This document shows positions 36,185 to 43,811 of a DNA stretch of 48,447 bases, piece by piece (within the stretch, counting starts at the first letter, position 1; the number at the start of each line of letters is the position of its first letter). The DNA is from Pseudomonadota bacterium. Its GTDB lineage: Bacteria > Pseudomonadota > Alphaproteobacteria > Caulobacterales > Caulobacteraceae. The notes beneath the pieces were generated by a model. The model saw only the letters and a list, made by a program, of their open reading frames with translations. It did not search any database and had not been told where the DNA came from. A program made the position numbers and the translations under genes. The stretch spans positions 1 through 48,447 of the forward strand of contig JAHWJX010000013.1 in the NCBI GenBank assembly GCA_019348195.1, given 5' to 3'.

Positions 36185-37291
36185 TCACCGCCCGAGCCAA
36201 GCCGCTGAACGCATCTCCTCCAGCCGGGAGACGGTGCGCTCGAACTCAAAGGCGCCTTCACCCTCGGGATAGAGGCGGGCGGGTTCGGCGGCGGCCAGGA
36301 CGACCAGACGGGTGCGCGCCTCGTACAGGGCGTCGACCAGGGTGTTGAGGCGGCGGGCCTCGTTGCGCTTGACCGGGGTGAGTTCGGGGACCCGCTCGAG
36401 AAAGACGGTGTCGAAGCGTCCAACCAGGGCGAGGTAGTCCTGGGCGCCCAGCGGCTGCTCGCAAAGTTCGGCGAAGGTGGCGCGGACGGCGCGCCCCACC
36501 GTGCGGGGCAGGCGCACGGAGCGGCCCAGGACAGTGAGCTCGGTGCACGCTTCGGGGGCGGCGTCGGTCTGGTCCCGCCACAGGGCGTCGAACGCGGCGA
36601 GGGTCTCGCCGTCCACCGGGCTGAACCAGGTGCGCGCGGCCCGCAGGCGGTCCAGCCGATAGTCGTGCTCGCCGGCCACGGCGACTACTTCGGTGTGGGC
36701 CTTGATCTGTTCGATGAAGGGCAGAAACAGCTGGCGGTTCAACCCATCCTTGTAGAGGTCGTCCGGCGGGCGGTTCGAGGTGGCGACCAGGACCACGCCA
36801 CGCCCCCACAGGGCCTCGAACAGCCGGCCCAGGATCATGGCGTCGGCGATGTCCGTGACCTGGAGTTCGTCGAAGCAGAGCAGCTTGGCGCGACCGGCGA
36901 TCAGTTCCGCAGTGGGGGCGATGGGGTCGTCGCCCCTGGTCCTGCCGAACCTGGCCTTTCGGTGACAACTGTCGCCCTCGCGCCAAGCGGCGATGAGGCC
37001 GTGCACCTCGGCCATGAAGGCGTGGAAGTGAATGCGCAACTTGAGTGAAACGGGGGCGGACTCGAAGAAGAGGTCCATGAGCATGGACTTCCCGCGGCCG
37101 ACCGGGCCCCAGAGATAGACACCGCGGGGCGGAGGCCGCTTCTTGACGAAGGGGATGGGGAAGGAGGGCTCTCCCAGGCTCTCCAGCTCGGACTCCAGCC
37201 TCGACAGGCGCTCCAGGGCGGCGACCTGGGCGGGGTCGGGTTTTAGCGCCCCTTCACGGATCCGGGCCTCAAAGGCGGAGCGGAGCGTCAC
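36185..37291 (-). CDS. zapE: cell division ATPase ZapE (AFG1-like)
   Basis: A 368-residue AFG1/ZapE P-loop ATPase: RGVYLWGPVGRGKSMLMDLF (Walker A about 62-69), RIHFHAFMAEVH, LLCFDELQVTDIADAMILGR (Walker B), ATSNRPPDDLYKDGLNRQLF, then FAELCEQPLGAQDYLALVGR and RRLNTLVDALYEARTRLVVL. ZapE binds FtsZ and modulates the Z ring in E. coli. It is the third gene of an overlapping kynA - kynU-like - zapE operon. Downstream (36106-36184) there is no gene. Confidence 0.95.
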   Translation of the reverse strand: MTLRSAFEARIREGALKPDPAQVAALERLSRLESELESLGEPSFPIPFVKKRPPPRGVYLWGPVGRGKSMLMDLFFESAPVSLKLRIHFHAFMAEVHGLIAAWREGDSCHRKARFGRTRGDDPIAPTAELIAGRAKLLCFDELQVTDIADAMILGRLFEALWGRGVVLVATSNRPPDDLYKDGLNRQLFLPFIEQIKAHTEVVAVAGEHDYRLDRLRAARTWFSPVDGETLAAFDALWRDQTDAAPEACTELTVLGRSVRLPRTVGRAVRATFAELCEQPLGAQDYLALVGRFDTVFLERVPELTPVKRNEARRLNTLVDALYEARTRLVVLAAAEPARLYPEGEGAFEFERTVSRLEEMRSAAWLGR

Positions 37292-38454
37292 AGGCGGTCG
37301 CAGCAGACGGCGGCGAAGCGGTCGAGGTCCTCGGCGTCGTGATACAGTCCCAGGCCTACCCGCAGCACGTCCGCGCGGACGTCGGTGATCACCCCGGCCT
37401 CAGCCAAGGCGGCCTGCCATGCGGGTGCCTTGGGGTGCCGCAGGGCGAGGAAGCGCGCATTGGGCCGGTCGGGGCGGGGCGGGTTCAGCAGCTGGGCCTG
37501 GCGCAGGAGACCCGCGCGCCCGGTCGCGACGTGCTGAAGCAGGCGCGCCTGCAAGCCGTCCACCTGGGCCGAAACGGCGGCGGTGCTCAGGCCTTCGCGC
37601 TGGAGCAGGTCGAAAACGGCGTTCAGGCGGTACAAGCCGCTGGGGTCGAAGGTGGCGCCCATGAAGCGGAAAGCGTCGGCCGTGTACTGGACCCCGCCGG
37701 GCGGGCCGGACAGCTCGCCGAACTCAGCGTACCAGCCGGTGACCTCCGGGCGCGGCCCGAAGCCGGGCGGGGCGTGAAGGAAGGCGGCCCCCTCGCCCGC
37801 CATGGCGTATTTATAACCGCCCGCGAGGTAGAAGGCCCGGTCGGCGATGGCGGACAGGTCCGTCGGGAGGGCCATAAAGCCGTGGTAGCCGTCGATGGCG
37901 AGCCACGGGCCTTCGGGGCGGGCCAGGTCGGCCAGGCCCTGGATCTCGTCGAACACTCGACCCGCGCCGAAGAAGACCTGGCTCACGAAGATCAGGTCGT
38001 GACCGCCCCGCTGCGCCGCGGCGCTGAACCGCTGGGGGAAGCTCTCCCAAGGCTCGGTGGGAACGGTCTCCAGGACGATGCGGCCGGACTCGGCCCAGCG
38101 AGCCGCCTGGCGTCGGAAACTGTGGAACTCGCCGTCGCTGGACAAGACCCGCGCGGGGCGTCGATCCAGGCCCGAGACCACCGACAGCAGATGCTGGTGG
38201 GTGTTGGGGGCGAAAACAATCGTGGACGGGTCCGGCAGCTTCAGCTCGCGCGCCACGCCCGCCTGGGCGCGCGGCCAGACCTCGCCCATGACACGGTCCC
38301 ACTTGCCGTCGAGCCGGGCGGCGGCGTCATCCCAGGCGGCGAGTTGGGCGTCGCGGCTCACGTCCGGCCAGGGGTGGTGGCTGTGGGCGGCCATATGCAG
38401 CCGGTCGGGGTGCTCGCCGATCGCGCGGGTGAACAGGCGTTTCCAGCCGGTCAC
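37288..38454 (-). CDS. class V aminotransferase, kynureninase-like
   Basis: A 388-residue PLP enzyme of the class V fold. WLAIDGYHGFMALPTDLS contains the cofactor aspartate (Asp188) and YLAGGYKYAMAGEGAAFLHA the Schiff-base lysine (Lys215). N-terminal HMAAHSHHPWPDVSRDAQLA and the tail VITDVRADVLRVGLGLYHDA (ending in DLDRFA) match kynureninase-type enzymes. The sequence diverges from standard KynU, but its start overlaps the stop of tryptophan 2,3-dioxygenase, so hydrolysis of kynurenine to anthranilate and alanine is the likely role. No formamidase gene (kynB) is adjacent. Confidence 0.8.
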   Translation of the reverse strand: MTGWKRLFTRAIGEHPDRLHMAAHSHHPWPDVSRDAQLAAWDDAAARLDGKWDRVMGEVWPRAQAGVARELKLPDPSTIVFAPNTHQHLLSVVSGLDRRPARVLSSDGEFHSFRRQAARWAESGRIVLETVPTEPWESFPQRFSAAAQRGGHDLIFVSQVFFGAGRVFDEIQGLADLARPEGPWLAIDGYHGFMALPTDLSAIADRAFYLAGGYKYAMAGEGAAFLHAPPGFGPRPEVTGWYAEFGELSGPPGGVQYTADAFRFMGATFDPSGLYRLNAVFDLLQREGLSTAAVSAQVDGLQARLLQHVATGRAGLLRQAQLLNPPRPDRPNARFLALRHPKAPAWQAALAEAGVITDVRADVLRVGLGLYHDAEDLDRFAAVCCDRL

Positions 38455-39242
38455 AAGCGGCTCCGCACCGACCAGAGCTCAGGAAAGCACCGGCGGGCGA
38501 GCGTACTCTGGAGATAGCCCACCCCGTCCGTGCCGCCGGTGCCGCGGCGACGGCCGATGATGCGCTCGACGGTGAGCACATGCTTGTTTCGCCACGTGGT
38601 CAGGGCGTCGTCCAAGTCGACGAGCTTCTCGGCGAGTTCATAAAGCTCCCAACGGCCCGTCGTGTTCGTATAAACTTGCAGCCAGGCCTCCTCGACCGCC
38701 GCGGAGGGTTGGTAGGGCTGGGTGAAGTCGCGGTTCAGCACCGTGTCGGGCAGCGCAAGACCGTGGGCGGCCAGCTGAGCCAGGGCGGCGTCGTAAAGGC
38801 TGGGCGTCGCCAGCGCCGCCTCCAGCGCCTGGCGGGGCGCCCCGCCTTGCGGATGGTAGCGAAGGAAGTGCGGGTCCTTGAGCCCCAGCCTATACTCCAG
38901 CTCGCGGAATTGGGCGGACTGGAAGCCGGAGCTGGACCCCAGAAGGCCACGGAAGCTGAGGTAGTCGGCAGGGGTCAGCGTGCCCAGCACCTCCCAGGAG
39001 TGGGTCATCACCGCCTGGATGCGTGAGACGCGCGACAGCGCCTTCTGTGCCGGCGGCAGGCGGCCTGCGGCGACCTCCGCCTGCGCGTAGGCCACCTCGT
39101 GGATCATCTCCTTGAGCCAGAGCTCCTTGGCCTGGTGGATGACGATGAAGAGCATCTCGTCATGGTGGGTGCTGAGGGGGCGTTGCGCGGCCAGGACCTC
39201 GTCGAGCGCGAGGTAGTCCGTGTAGGTCAAGTCGGAAGCCAT
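38451..39242 (-). CDS. kynA: tryptophan 2,3-dioxygenase
   Basis: A 263-residue heme dioxygenase: DLTYTDYLALDEVLAAQRPL, THHDEMLFIVIHQAKELWLK (substrate-binding Phe/His region), GSSSGFQSAQFRELEYRLGL and DLDDALTTWRNKHVLTVERI (the heme-ligand His of this family) followed by GRRRGTGGTDGVGYLQSTL. It opens the indole ring of L-tryptophan to N-formylkynurenine. Length is normal. It starts 49 bases after the terminator of the small RNA on the same strand; there are no clustered Trp codons in the leader. Confidence 0.96.
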   Translation of the reverse strand: MASDLTYTDYLALDEVLAAQRPLSTHHDEMLFIVIHQAKELWLKEMIHEVAYAQAEVAAGRLPPAQKALSRVSRIQAVMTHSWEVLGTLTPADYLSFRGLLGSSSGFQSAQFRELEYRLGLKDPHFLRYHPQGGAPRQALEAALATPSLYDAALAQLAAHGLALPDTVLNRDFTQPYQPSAAVEEAWLQVYTNTTGRWELYELAEKLVDLDDALTTWRNKHVLTVERIIGRRRGTGGTDGVGYLQSTLARRCFPELWSVRSRL

Positions 39243-39290
39243 GCTGAAGGCTAGCGGTCCACCGCAGCGGCGTCACTCGGGCGAGGCTGT

Positions 39291-39322
39291 AAAAAAAAGC
39301 GGCGGGTCCGGGGACCCGCCGC
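39291..39322 (-). terminator. intrinsic terminator of the predicted small RNA
   Basis: GCGGCGGGTCC (39299-39309) and GGACCCGCCGC (39312-39322) form an 11-bp stem. On the minus strand it is followed by eight T (A-run 39291-39298). It lies 49 bases before kynA. Confidence 0.9.
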
Positions 39323-39402
39323 AGCGCATCATCGAGAATAGGGTGCGGAGGCGGCAGGCCTGCGTAGCAGGCCTAGTCGGGGGGGCGTCACCGCCTCCGC
39401 AT
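39291..39402 (-). ncRNA. gsrN: GsrN-type small RNA of the general stress response (predicted)
   Basis: A roughly 105-112 nt transcript on the minus strand is predicted between the PRC-like gene and kynA. It has an EcfG promoter (39433-39407), then a long stem TGCGGAGGCGG / CCGCCTCCGCA (39401-39391 with 39354-39344). That stem encloses a C-rich single-stranded run (GACGCCCCCCCGAC in RNA sense) and an inner 8-bp hairpin AGGCCTGC / GCAGGCCT. A perfect intrinsic terminator with eight U follows. Caulobacter GsrN is an about 107-nt EcfG (sigma-T)-dependent RNA with an exposed C-rich loop that pairs with katG mRNA. Promoter class, size, loop and terminator all agree; I could not compare sequences directly. 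Confidence 0.75.
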
Positions 39403-39406
39403 CGTG

Positions 39407-39433
39407 AAAACTCGCTTCCCGCGATGGGGTTCC
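39407..39433 (-). promoter_or_regulatory. EcfG-type promoter of the small RNA
   Basis: On the minus strand GGAAC (39433-39429), 17 bases, then GTTTT (39411-39407). This is the EcfG -35/-10 pattern (GGAAC-N16-17-[C]GTT), with A instead of C before GTT, as tolerated at nepR here. The expected start point, about 39400-39402, coincides with the 5' end of the long stem. Confidence 0.75.
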
Positions 39434-39466
39434 GCCTCCGGGGCGAAAAAGAGCGGCTGCGCGGGC

Positions 39467-39814
39467 TCAGGGGCGAACCTGGGGAAGCAGATTGAACTCC
39501 GCCCTGCGAAGCGGAAGCACCCAGCCGGACCCGTCGGGGCGCAGGCTGGTGATCGGCACGGCGCGGGATTGGGCGCGCACGCCCGTGAGGCCTCGCGTAC
39601 GAACCACCACCTGGACCGGCTGGCCGGCGCTGTCGCGGGTGACTGATTCAATGCGGCCCAGCACCTCGCCGTTGGCGCCGCGCACCGGAGCGCCGATGCC
39701 GGGCGCCCTCTGTTCGAGCGCGGGAGCAGGCGCACGGGCCTGCGCCGCCACGGCGGACACGGGCGCGAACGCGGGCAGGCTGAGAGCCATGATGACGAGA
39801 GCTGGGCGGAACAT
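39467..39814 (-). CDS. secreted PRC-barrel-like protein, predicted stress regulon member
   Basis: A 115-residue protein if started at ATG 39814, for which AAGGA lies at proper distance; an ATG at 39820 would add two residues. Signal peptide: FRPALVIMALSLPAFAPVSA, with cleavage after AVAA. The mature part GAPVRGANGEVLGRIESVTR, DSAGQPVQVVVRTRGLTGV, RAVPITSLRPDGSGWVLPLR reads like a small PRC-barrel domain. Function is unknown. It is transcribed away from the phyR locus from one half of a symmetric EcfG promoter. Confidence 0.75.
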   Translation of the reverse strand: MFRPALVIMALSLPAFAPVSAVAAQARAPAPALEQRAPGIGAPVRGANGEVLGRIESVTRDSAGQPVQVVVRTRGLTGVRAQSRAVPITSLRPDGSGWVLPLRRAEFNLLPQVRP

Positions 39815-39867
39815 GCGCATGTCCTTGGTGAGCCGGTGATGTCGGGAGGTCCCAGGCCGATGCAAGC

Positions 39868-39895
39868 GGAACGGCGCGCAAGGACCGAGCGTTCC
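39868..39895. promoter_or_regulatory. symmetric bidirectional EcfG promoter
   Basis: GGAACG (39868-39873), 16 bases, CGTTCC (39890-39895). Read on the plus strand this is GGAAC-N17-CGTT facing the small membrane protein (ATG 39924). Read on the minus strand it is again GGAAC-N17-CGTT facing the PRC-like gene (ATG 39814). The -35 of each promoter overlaps the -10 of the other, so both genes share one DNA segment. Confidence 0.8.
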
Positions 39896-39923
39896 GTCGG
39901 CGAGATCAGGCCAGGACCCTTCA

Positions 39924-40169
39924 ATGAGCAACATCCCCAGCGATCAACCGCCCGGGCCGCGCGTTTCGGAAACCCGCGCCCGCGCGGGGTTCCGCGACAA
40001 GCCCGTGCTCTGGGTCCTGATCGCCTCGCTCGCGCTGGCGGTGATCTTCGTCATGGGCGCCATGCTCTGGCGGCCGGAGAAGCAGGAAAGCTTGGACGTC
40101 GACGCGGGCCGTGACCGCCGGGACGCGGAGCTGTTCAACGAAACCCCCGTGGCTCCCAAGGGAGACTGA
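39924..40169 (+). CDS. small one-helix membrane protein, predicted stress regulon member
   Basis: An 81-residue protein. The N-terminal 25 residues are polar (SNIPSDQPPGPRVSETRARA), followed by one transmembrane helix (VLWVLIASLALAVIFVMGAM, about 28-47) and a charged C-terminus (RPEKQESLDVDAGRDRRDAE). No family is recognised. It starts 29 bases after the -10 half of the symmetric EcfG promoter, so it should be induced with the general stress response. It is convergent with phyR. Confidence 0.75.
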   Translation: MSNIPSDQPPGPRVSETRARAGFRDKPVLWVLIASLALAVIFVMGAMLWRPEKQESLDVDAGRDRRDAELFNETPVAPKGD

Positions 40170-40222
40170 GGCGCACCGCCTTCGGGCGAGACCGAGGCGC
40201 GCCATCCCGGGAGCGGGGTCAG

Positions 40223-41020
40223 TCAGGCCGCCTTGGCGCTCCGGGCGGGATGGAAGAACAGCGCCTGGCCGATGGCCGCCTTCACTGTTTCCGGCTGGAA
40301 GGGCTTGGTGATTAGGAAGGTGGGCTCCGGCCGCTCGCCGGTGAGCAGGCGCTCGGGGAATGCGGTGATGAAGATCACAGGCACGTCCAACTGGGCCAGG
40401 ATGTCCTTGACGGCGTCGACGCCGGAGGAGCCGTCGGCGAGCTGGATGTCGGCCAGGACCAGTCCCGGCTGGCGCCGGGCCACAGCCTCGGCCGCCTCGG
40501 TCCGCGTGGCGGCGATGTCCAGCACCCGATGCCCCAGTTCACGGACCAGGGCCTCGATGTCTGCGGCGATCACCGGCTCGTCCTCGATGATCAGGACGTC
40601 GGTGGCCAGTTCGGACTCGATCTCGGCCTGGGCTTCGGCGATGAGTTGCTCGACCTCATCGATGCGGGCCGACAGGATCTGCGCGGCTTCGTTGGGGGTG
40701 AAGCCTTCAAGCGCGGTCAGCAGAAACGCCTGGCGCGAACGGGGCGCGATGCGCATCAGCCGCCCGCCGGCGTCGGAAGCATCCAGCGTCTCCTGGCGAC
40801 CGTTCTCCAGCTGAGCTCCGGTGGAGCACCAGATGGTGTGAAACACGTGGTACAAGGCCACGCGAGGCGTGAGGTGGGCCTCGAGAACCCGGTCCCCGGC
40901 CGCCAGAGCTTCAAGGGCCACGCGGACATAGCGGTCGCCGGTGGATTGATCTCCGGTCAAGGCCCGGGCGTAGCGCCGCACATAGGGGAGGTGCGGCGCC
41001 AGTCGTTCAAGCAGACCCAA
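40223..41020 (-). CDS. phyR: PhyR, anti-anti-sigma response regulator
   Basis: A 265-residue PhyR. The N-terminal sigma-like domain (about 1-135) has LPYVRRYARALTGDQSTGDR and the region-4-like segment SRQAFLLTALEGFTPNEAAQ, which mimic EcfG and bind NepR. The C-terminal receiver (about 141-258) has IIEDEPVIAADIEAL, the phosphoacceptor Asp191 in VLADIQLADGSSG, FITAFPERLLTGERPEPTFL and Lys239 in ITKPF. On phosphorylation PhyR sequesters NepR and frees EcfG. It diverges from nepR-ecfG across a 160-base region with EcfG promoters in both directions. Confidence 0.97.
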   Translation of the reverse strand: MGLLERLAPHLPYVRRYARALTGDQSTGDRYVRVALEALAAGDRVLEAHLTPRVALYHVFHTIWCSTGAQLENGRQETLDASDAGGRLMRIAPRSRQAFLLTALEGFTPNEAAQILSARIDEVEQLIAEAQAEIESELATDVLIIEDEPVIAADIEALVRELGHRVLDIAATRTEAAEAVARRQPGLVLADIQLADGSSGVDAVKDILAQLDVPVIFITAFPERLLTGERPEPTFLITKPFQPETVKAAIGQALFFHPARSAKAA

Positions 41021-41093
41021 GGGGGCCCTCCGAATATTTTTCTTGTTGGAACACGACGATGCGGCCTGAGACGCCGGGCGTCCAGACCCAAAG

Positions 41094-41120
41094 AAAACGT
41101 GCGATCCTGGGAACGGTTCC
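41094..41120 (-). promoter_or_regulatory. EcfG promoter of phyR
   Basis: On the minus strand GGAAC (41120-41116), 16 bases, CGTTTT (41099-41094): a full match to the EcfG consensus, 74 bases before the phyR start. Confidence 0.85.
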
Positions 41121-41135
41121 CGAGTTGCGATGTTT
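41110..41135 (+). promoter_or_regulatory. EcfG promoter of nepR-ecfG
   Basis: GGAAC (41110-41114), 17 bases, GTTT (41132-41135), preceded by T instead of C. It lies about 46 bases before the nepR start and shares the palindrome GGAACGGTTCC (41110-41120) with the phyR promoter, so the two -35 elements are back to back. Confidence 0.75.
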
Positions 41136-41180
41136 ATGCGTGTCGGGCTTGTAACATTTGCACCAGCCCAGGTGAGGCCT

Positions 41181-41432
41181 TTGAGCGACGATCATGACGA
41201 ATCCGGGCGCGCGACCCCACCCACCCACGGCGATCCCGGCGTGAACCTCTCGGTTGGCGAGCCCGCCCGCGCCACCCCCCCACGCGACGTTCCGCTGGAC
41301 GAAGCGCGGTTGCGCCAGCAGGCCATCGGCGTCAAGCTTCGCCAAATGTTCGACGAGGTGGTCAGCGAGCCTGTTCCTGACGACTTCCTCGCTATATTAC
41401 GGCGAGCGGATGAGCGCCGCGCTGGGAAGTGA
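41181..41432 (+). CDS. nepR: anti-sigma factor NepR
   Basis: An 83-residue NepR if started at TTG 41181, chosen because it lies downstream of the predicted transcription start and follows AGGTGAGG; upstream codons (from 41130) would overlap the -10. The conserved NepR core is at the C-terminus: RQQAIGVKLRQMFDEVVSEP and VPDDFLAILRRAD. The N-terminal half is disordered. NepR binds EcfG and keeps it inactive until phosphorylated PhyR competes. The stop is adjacent to the ecfG start. Confidence 0.92.
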   Translation: MSDDHDESGRATPPTHGDPGVNLSVGEPARATPPRDVPLDEARLRQQAIGVKLRQMFDEVVSEPVPDDFLAILRRADERRAGK

Positions 41433-42023
41433 ATGCGATCTTATGACCTGGACGCGGCTGACGAGGCCGCCTTCAAGCGCGATCTCGTCGGTCTGATACC
41501 GCACCTGCGCGCTTTCGCGCGTACTCTGGCGGGGGACGCCGCGGCGGCGGACGATCTCGCGCAGGATGCGATGATGAAAGCGTGGGACGCCCGGAGCTCG
41601 TTCCAGCCGGGGACGAACATGAAGGCCTGGACCTTCATGATTCTGCGCAATCAGTTCTACTCCGAAAAGCGTCGCTCATGGCGGTCGACGCAGCTCGACC
41701 AGGAAGCCGCGGAGCGGACCCTGGTGGCCACGGACGACCCCTCTTCGCCCATCGCCCTGGACGAACTTCGTCAGGCGCTCGGCGCCTTGCCCGACGAGCA
41801 GCGCGAGGCCTTGATCCTGGTGGGGGCGGGCGGGTTCGCCTACGAAGAGGCGGCCGAAATCTGCCGGTGCGCCGTGGGCACTGTAAAGAGCCGGGTCAGC
41901 CGGGCGCGCCGGGCGCTGCACGGCATTCTGGAGTCGGGCGGATACATCCGCGACGGCTCGCCCGCCGACGAGGCCATGAGCAGCATCCTTGCCGATGCGG
42001 AGCGCCTAAGCGGCGCTCGGTGA
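41433..42023 (+). CDS. ecfG: ECF sigma factor EcfG (SigT-like)
   Basis: A 196-residue ECF sigma factor of the EcfG group, starting right after the nepR stop. Region 2: HLRAFARTLAGDAAAADDLA, QDAMMKAWDARSSFQPGTNM, KAWTFMILRNQFYSEKRRSW. Region 4: LPDEQREALILVGAGGFAYE, EAAEICRCAVGTVKSRVSRA. It directs RNA polymerase to GGAAC-N16/17-CGTT promoters, several of which are visible in this window. Autoregulation is expected from the promoter upstream of nepR. Confidence 0.96.
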   Translation: MRSYDLDAADEAAFKRDLVGLIPHLRAFARTLAGDAAAADDLAQDAMMKAWDARSSFQPGTNMKAWTFMILRNQFYSEKRRSWRSTQLDQEAAERTLVATDDPSSPIALDELRQALGALPDEQREALILVGAGGFAYEEAAEICRCAVGTVKSRVSRARRALHGILESGGYIRDGSPADEAMSSILADAERLSGAR

Positions 42024-42030
42024 CGATCCG

Positions 42031-43776
42031 GTGACCGGGCTCACCATCCGCCGCCGGCTCACCCTGGCCTTGGCGGCGGCCCTGCTTCCCGTGCTGCTGC
42101 TGGGCGCCGTCCAGTCCTGGTTCAGCTTCCGCGAGGACACCGAACAACGCCGGTCGGCCCTGATCGCCGAGGCCGAAACGGCCTCGCTGCTGGCGCGCGC
42201 CAAGCTGGAAAGCGCCGCGGCCCTGCTAGAGGCCCTGGCCCCCGACACCCTGGGCGTGAACTGCCTGCCGCGCCTGCGGGCGGTCCGGGACAAGCTGGAA
42301 GGCTACGAGAACCTGGTTCGTTTCACCCCGGCCGGGCGGATCAGCTGCGCCGCCGACGCCGTGCCCGCCGATCCGAACCGGGCCGCCCAACCCTGGTTTC
42401 AGGCGCTCGCCCGGGGCGAGCGCCTGGAAATCACCAGCGGACCCGCGGGCCACATCGACGAAGAGGCTGCGGTGGTGGCGGCCGTCCGTACGGAGAGGCC
42501 GGACGGGAGCTTCGACGGCGTGCTCGTGGCCGTGATCCGGCTGTCCAGCCTGCGGCCCCATCCCAGGGAGGCCGGCTTGCCGCATCGCACGGAGGTGGCG
42601 CTGGCCGATCGCAACGGCTCCTTGCTCACCGTGACCAACCGGGCCGCTTTCACCACGGCCCCGCAGGACTGGACCGCACAGACCCTGAAACGCGGCGCCT
42701 ATCTGTTCAAGGCCGATAGCCCTACCGGAGAGCGGCGCGTTTTCGCCGGCGCCCGGCTGGTCGACGACGACGTCTTCGTGCTGCTATCCGCGCCGGAGCC
42801 CAATGTCTGGTCCTGGGCGCGACTGGACCCGATCAGCAACATCGGCCTGCCGCTGCTGGCCTGGCTGCTGGCCCTGATCGCGGTGGGCTTCGCCACCGAG
42901 CGGGTGGTGGTCCGTTGGCTGAGCTATCTCGATCGGATCGCCCAGGATTACGCGGAAGGCAGGTTCACCAGCCGCCCCGTTCAGGTGTCCAAAGCCCCCG
43001 ACGAGATCCGTGCGCTGGCTCACACCCTGGATGAGATGGGGCTGGCCATCACGGCTCGCGACGCCTCGCTGCGCGACAGCCTGGCGCAGAAGGACGCTCT
43101 GATGCGCGAGATCCACCACCGGGTGAAGAACAACCTCCAGGTCATCACCTCCATGCTCAATATGCAGCAAAGGCAGCTGACCGACCCGGCGGCCAAGGCG
43201 GCCATGGGGGACATGCGCCAGCGGATCACCGCCTTGGCGCTGATCTATCGCGCGCTCTATCAGAGCTCGGATCTGCGGCGGGTCGAGGTTCACTCCTTCC
43301 TGGAGGAGCTGGTGGCCCAGCTGCTGAACGGCGAAGGCCCCAAGGCGTATCCGGTCCGAACGGCGATCACGAGCGACGAGCTGCTTCTCGACCCGGACAA
43401 GCTCGCACCTTTCGCCCTCTTCGCCGTTGAGGCCCTGACCAACGCCTTCAAACACGCCTTTCCCGGTCGGGCCGGGCAGGTCACAGTCAGCCTGGTGGTG
43501 GACGGCGCGGAGGCCCGGTTGGAGATCGTCGACGACGGCGTCGGCGGGGCCGCCGAGGCGGCTTCGGGCGGAGTGGGCCGCACCCTGATGACCGCCTTTG
43601 CACGTCAGCTGCGCGGCCGCGCCGAGCTGGCGGCGCTGGATGGAGGCGGCATGGCGGCGCGCCTGTTCTTCCCCGTGCCGGATCCGGAGCCGCACCCGCC
43701 CCTGGACGAGGAGACGGCCGCCCTTCCCGCGCCACGCCCATTCCGAGTCAGCGAGACCCGCAGCGAGGCGGCCTGA
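42031..43776 (+). CDS. phyK: PhyK-type HisKA_2 sensor histidine kinase
   Basis: A 581-residue kinase from GTG 42031, seven bases after ecfG. A first helix (about 14-31) and a second (about 269-290) enclose a periplasmic domain of roughly 240 residues containing one Cys pair (VNCLPRLRAV, GRISCAADA). A HAMP-like linker follows (RWLSYLDRIAQDYAEGRFTS), then the HisKA_2 phosphoacceptor REIHHRVKNNLQVI (His362/His363) and an ATPase domain (AVEALTNAFKHAFPG, EIVDDGVGG). Gene order phyR / nepR-ecfG-phyK matches Caulobacter, where PhyK phosphorylates PhyR. The signal sensed is not evident. Confidence 0.9.
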   Translation: MTGLTIRRRLTLALAAALLPVLLLGAVQSWFSFREDTEQRRSALIAEAETASLLARAKLESAAALLEALAPDTLGVNCLPRLRAVRDKLEGYENLVRFTPAGRISCAADAVPADPNRAAQPWFQALARGERLEITSGPAGHIDEEAAVVAAVRTERPDGSFDGVLVAVIRLSSLRPHPREAGLPHRTEVALADRNGSLLTVTNRAAFTTAPQDWTAQTLKRGAYLFKADSPTGERRVFAGARLVDDDVFVLLSAPEPNVWSWARLDPISNIGLPLLAWLLALIAVGFATERVVVRWLSYLDRIAQDYAEGRFTSRPVQVSKAPDEIRALAHTLDEMGLAITARDASLRDSLAQKDALMREIHHRVKNNLQVITSMLNMQQRQLTDPAAKAAMGDMRQRITALALIYRALYQSSDLRRVEVHSFLEELVAQLLNGEGPKAYPVRTAITSDELLLDPDKLAPFALFAVEALTNAFKHAFPGRAGQVTVSLVVDGAEARLEIVDDGVGGAAEAASGGVGRTLMTAFARQLRGRAELAALDGGGMAARLFFPVPDPEPHPPLDEETAALPAPRPFRVSETRSEAA

Positions 43777-43811
43777 CTACGTCGCCACCTCAGGGGTTTT
43801 CGCATTTGGCG

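Noticed and set aside
39243-39466. Tryptophan attenuator or riboswitch for kynA
   Set aside because: The terminator and upstream stem fit a stand-alone EcfG-driven small RNA better, and there is no leader peptide with Trp codons. Some read-through regulation cannot be excluded.
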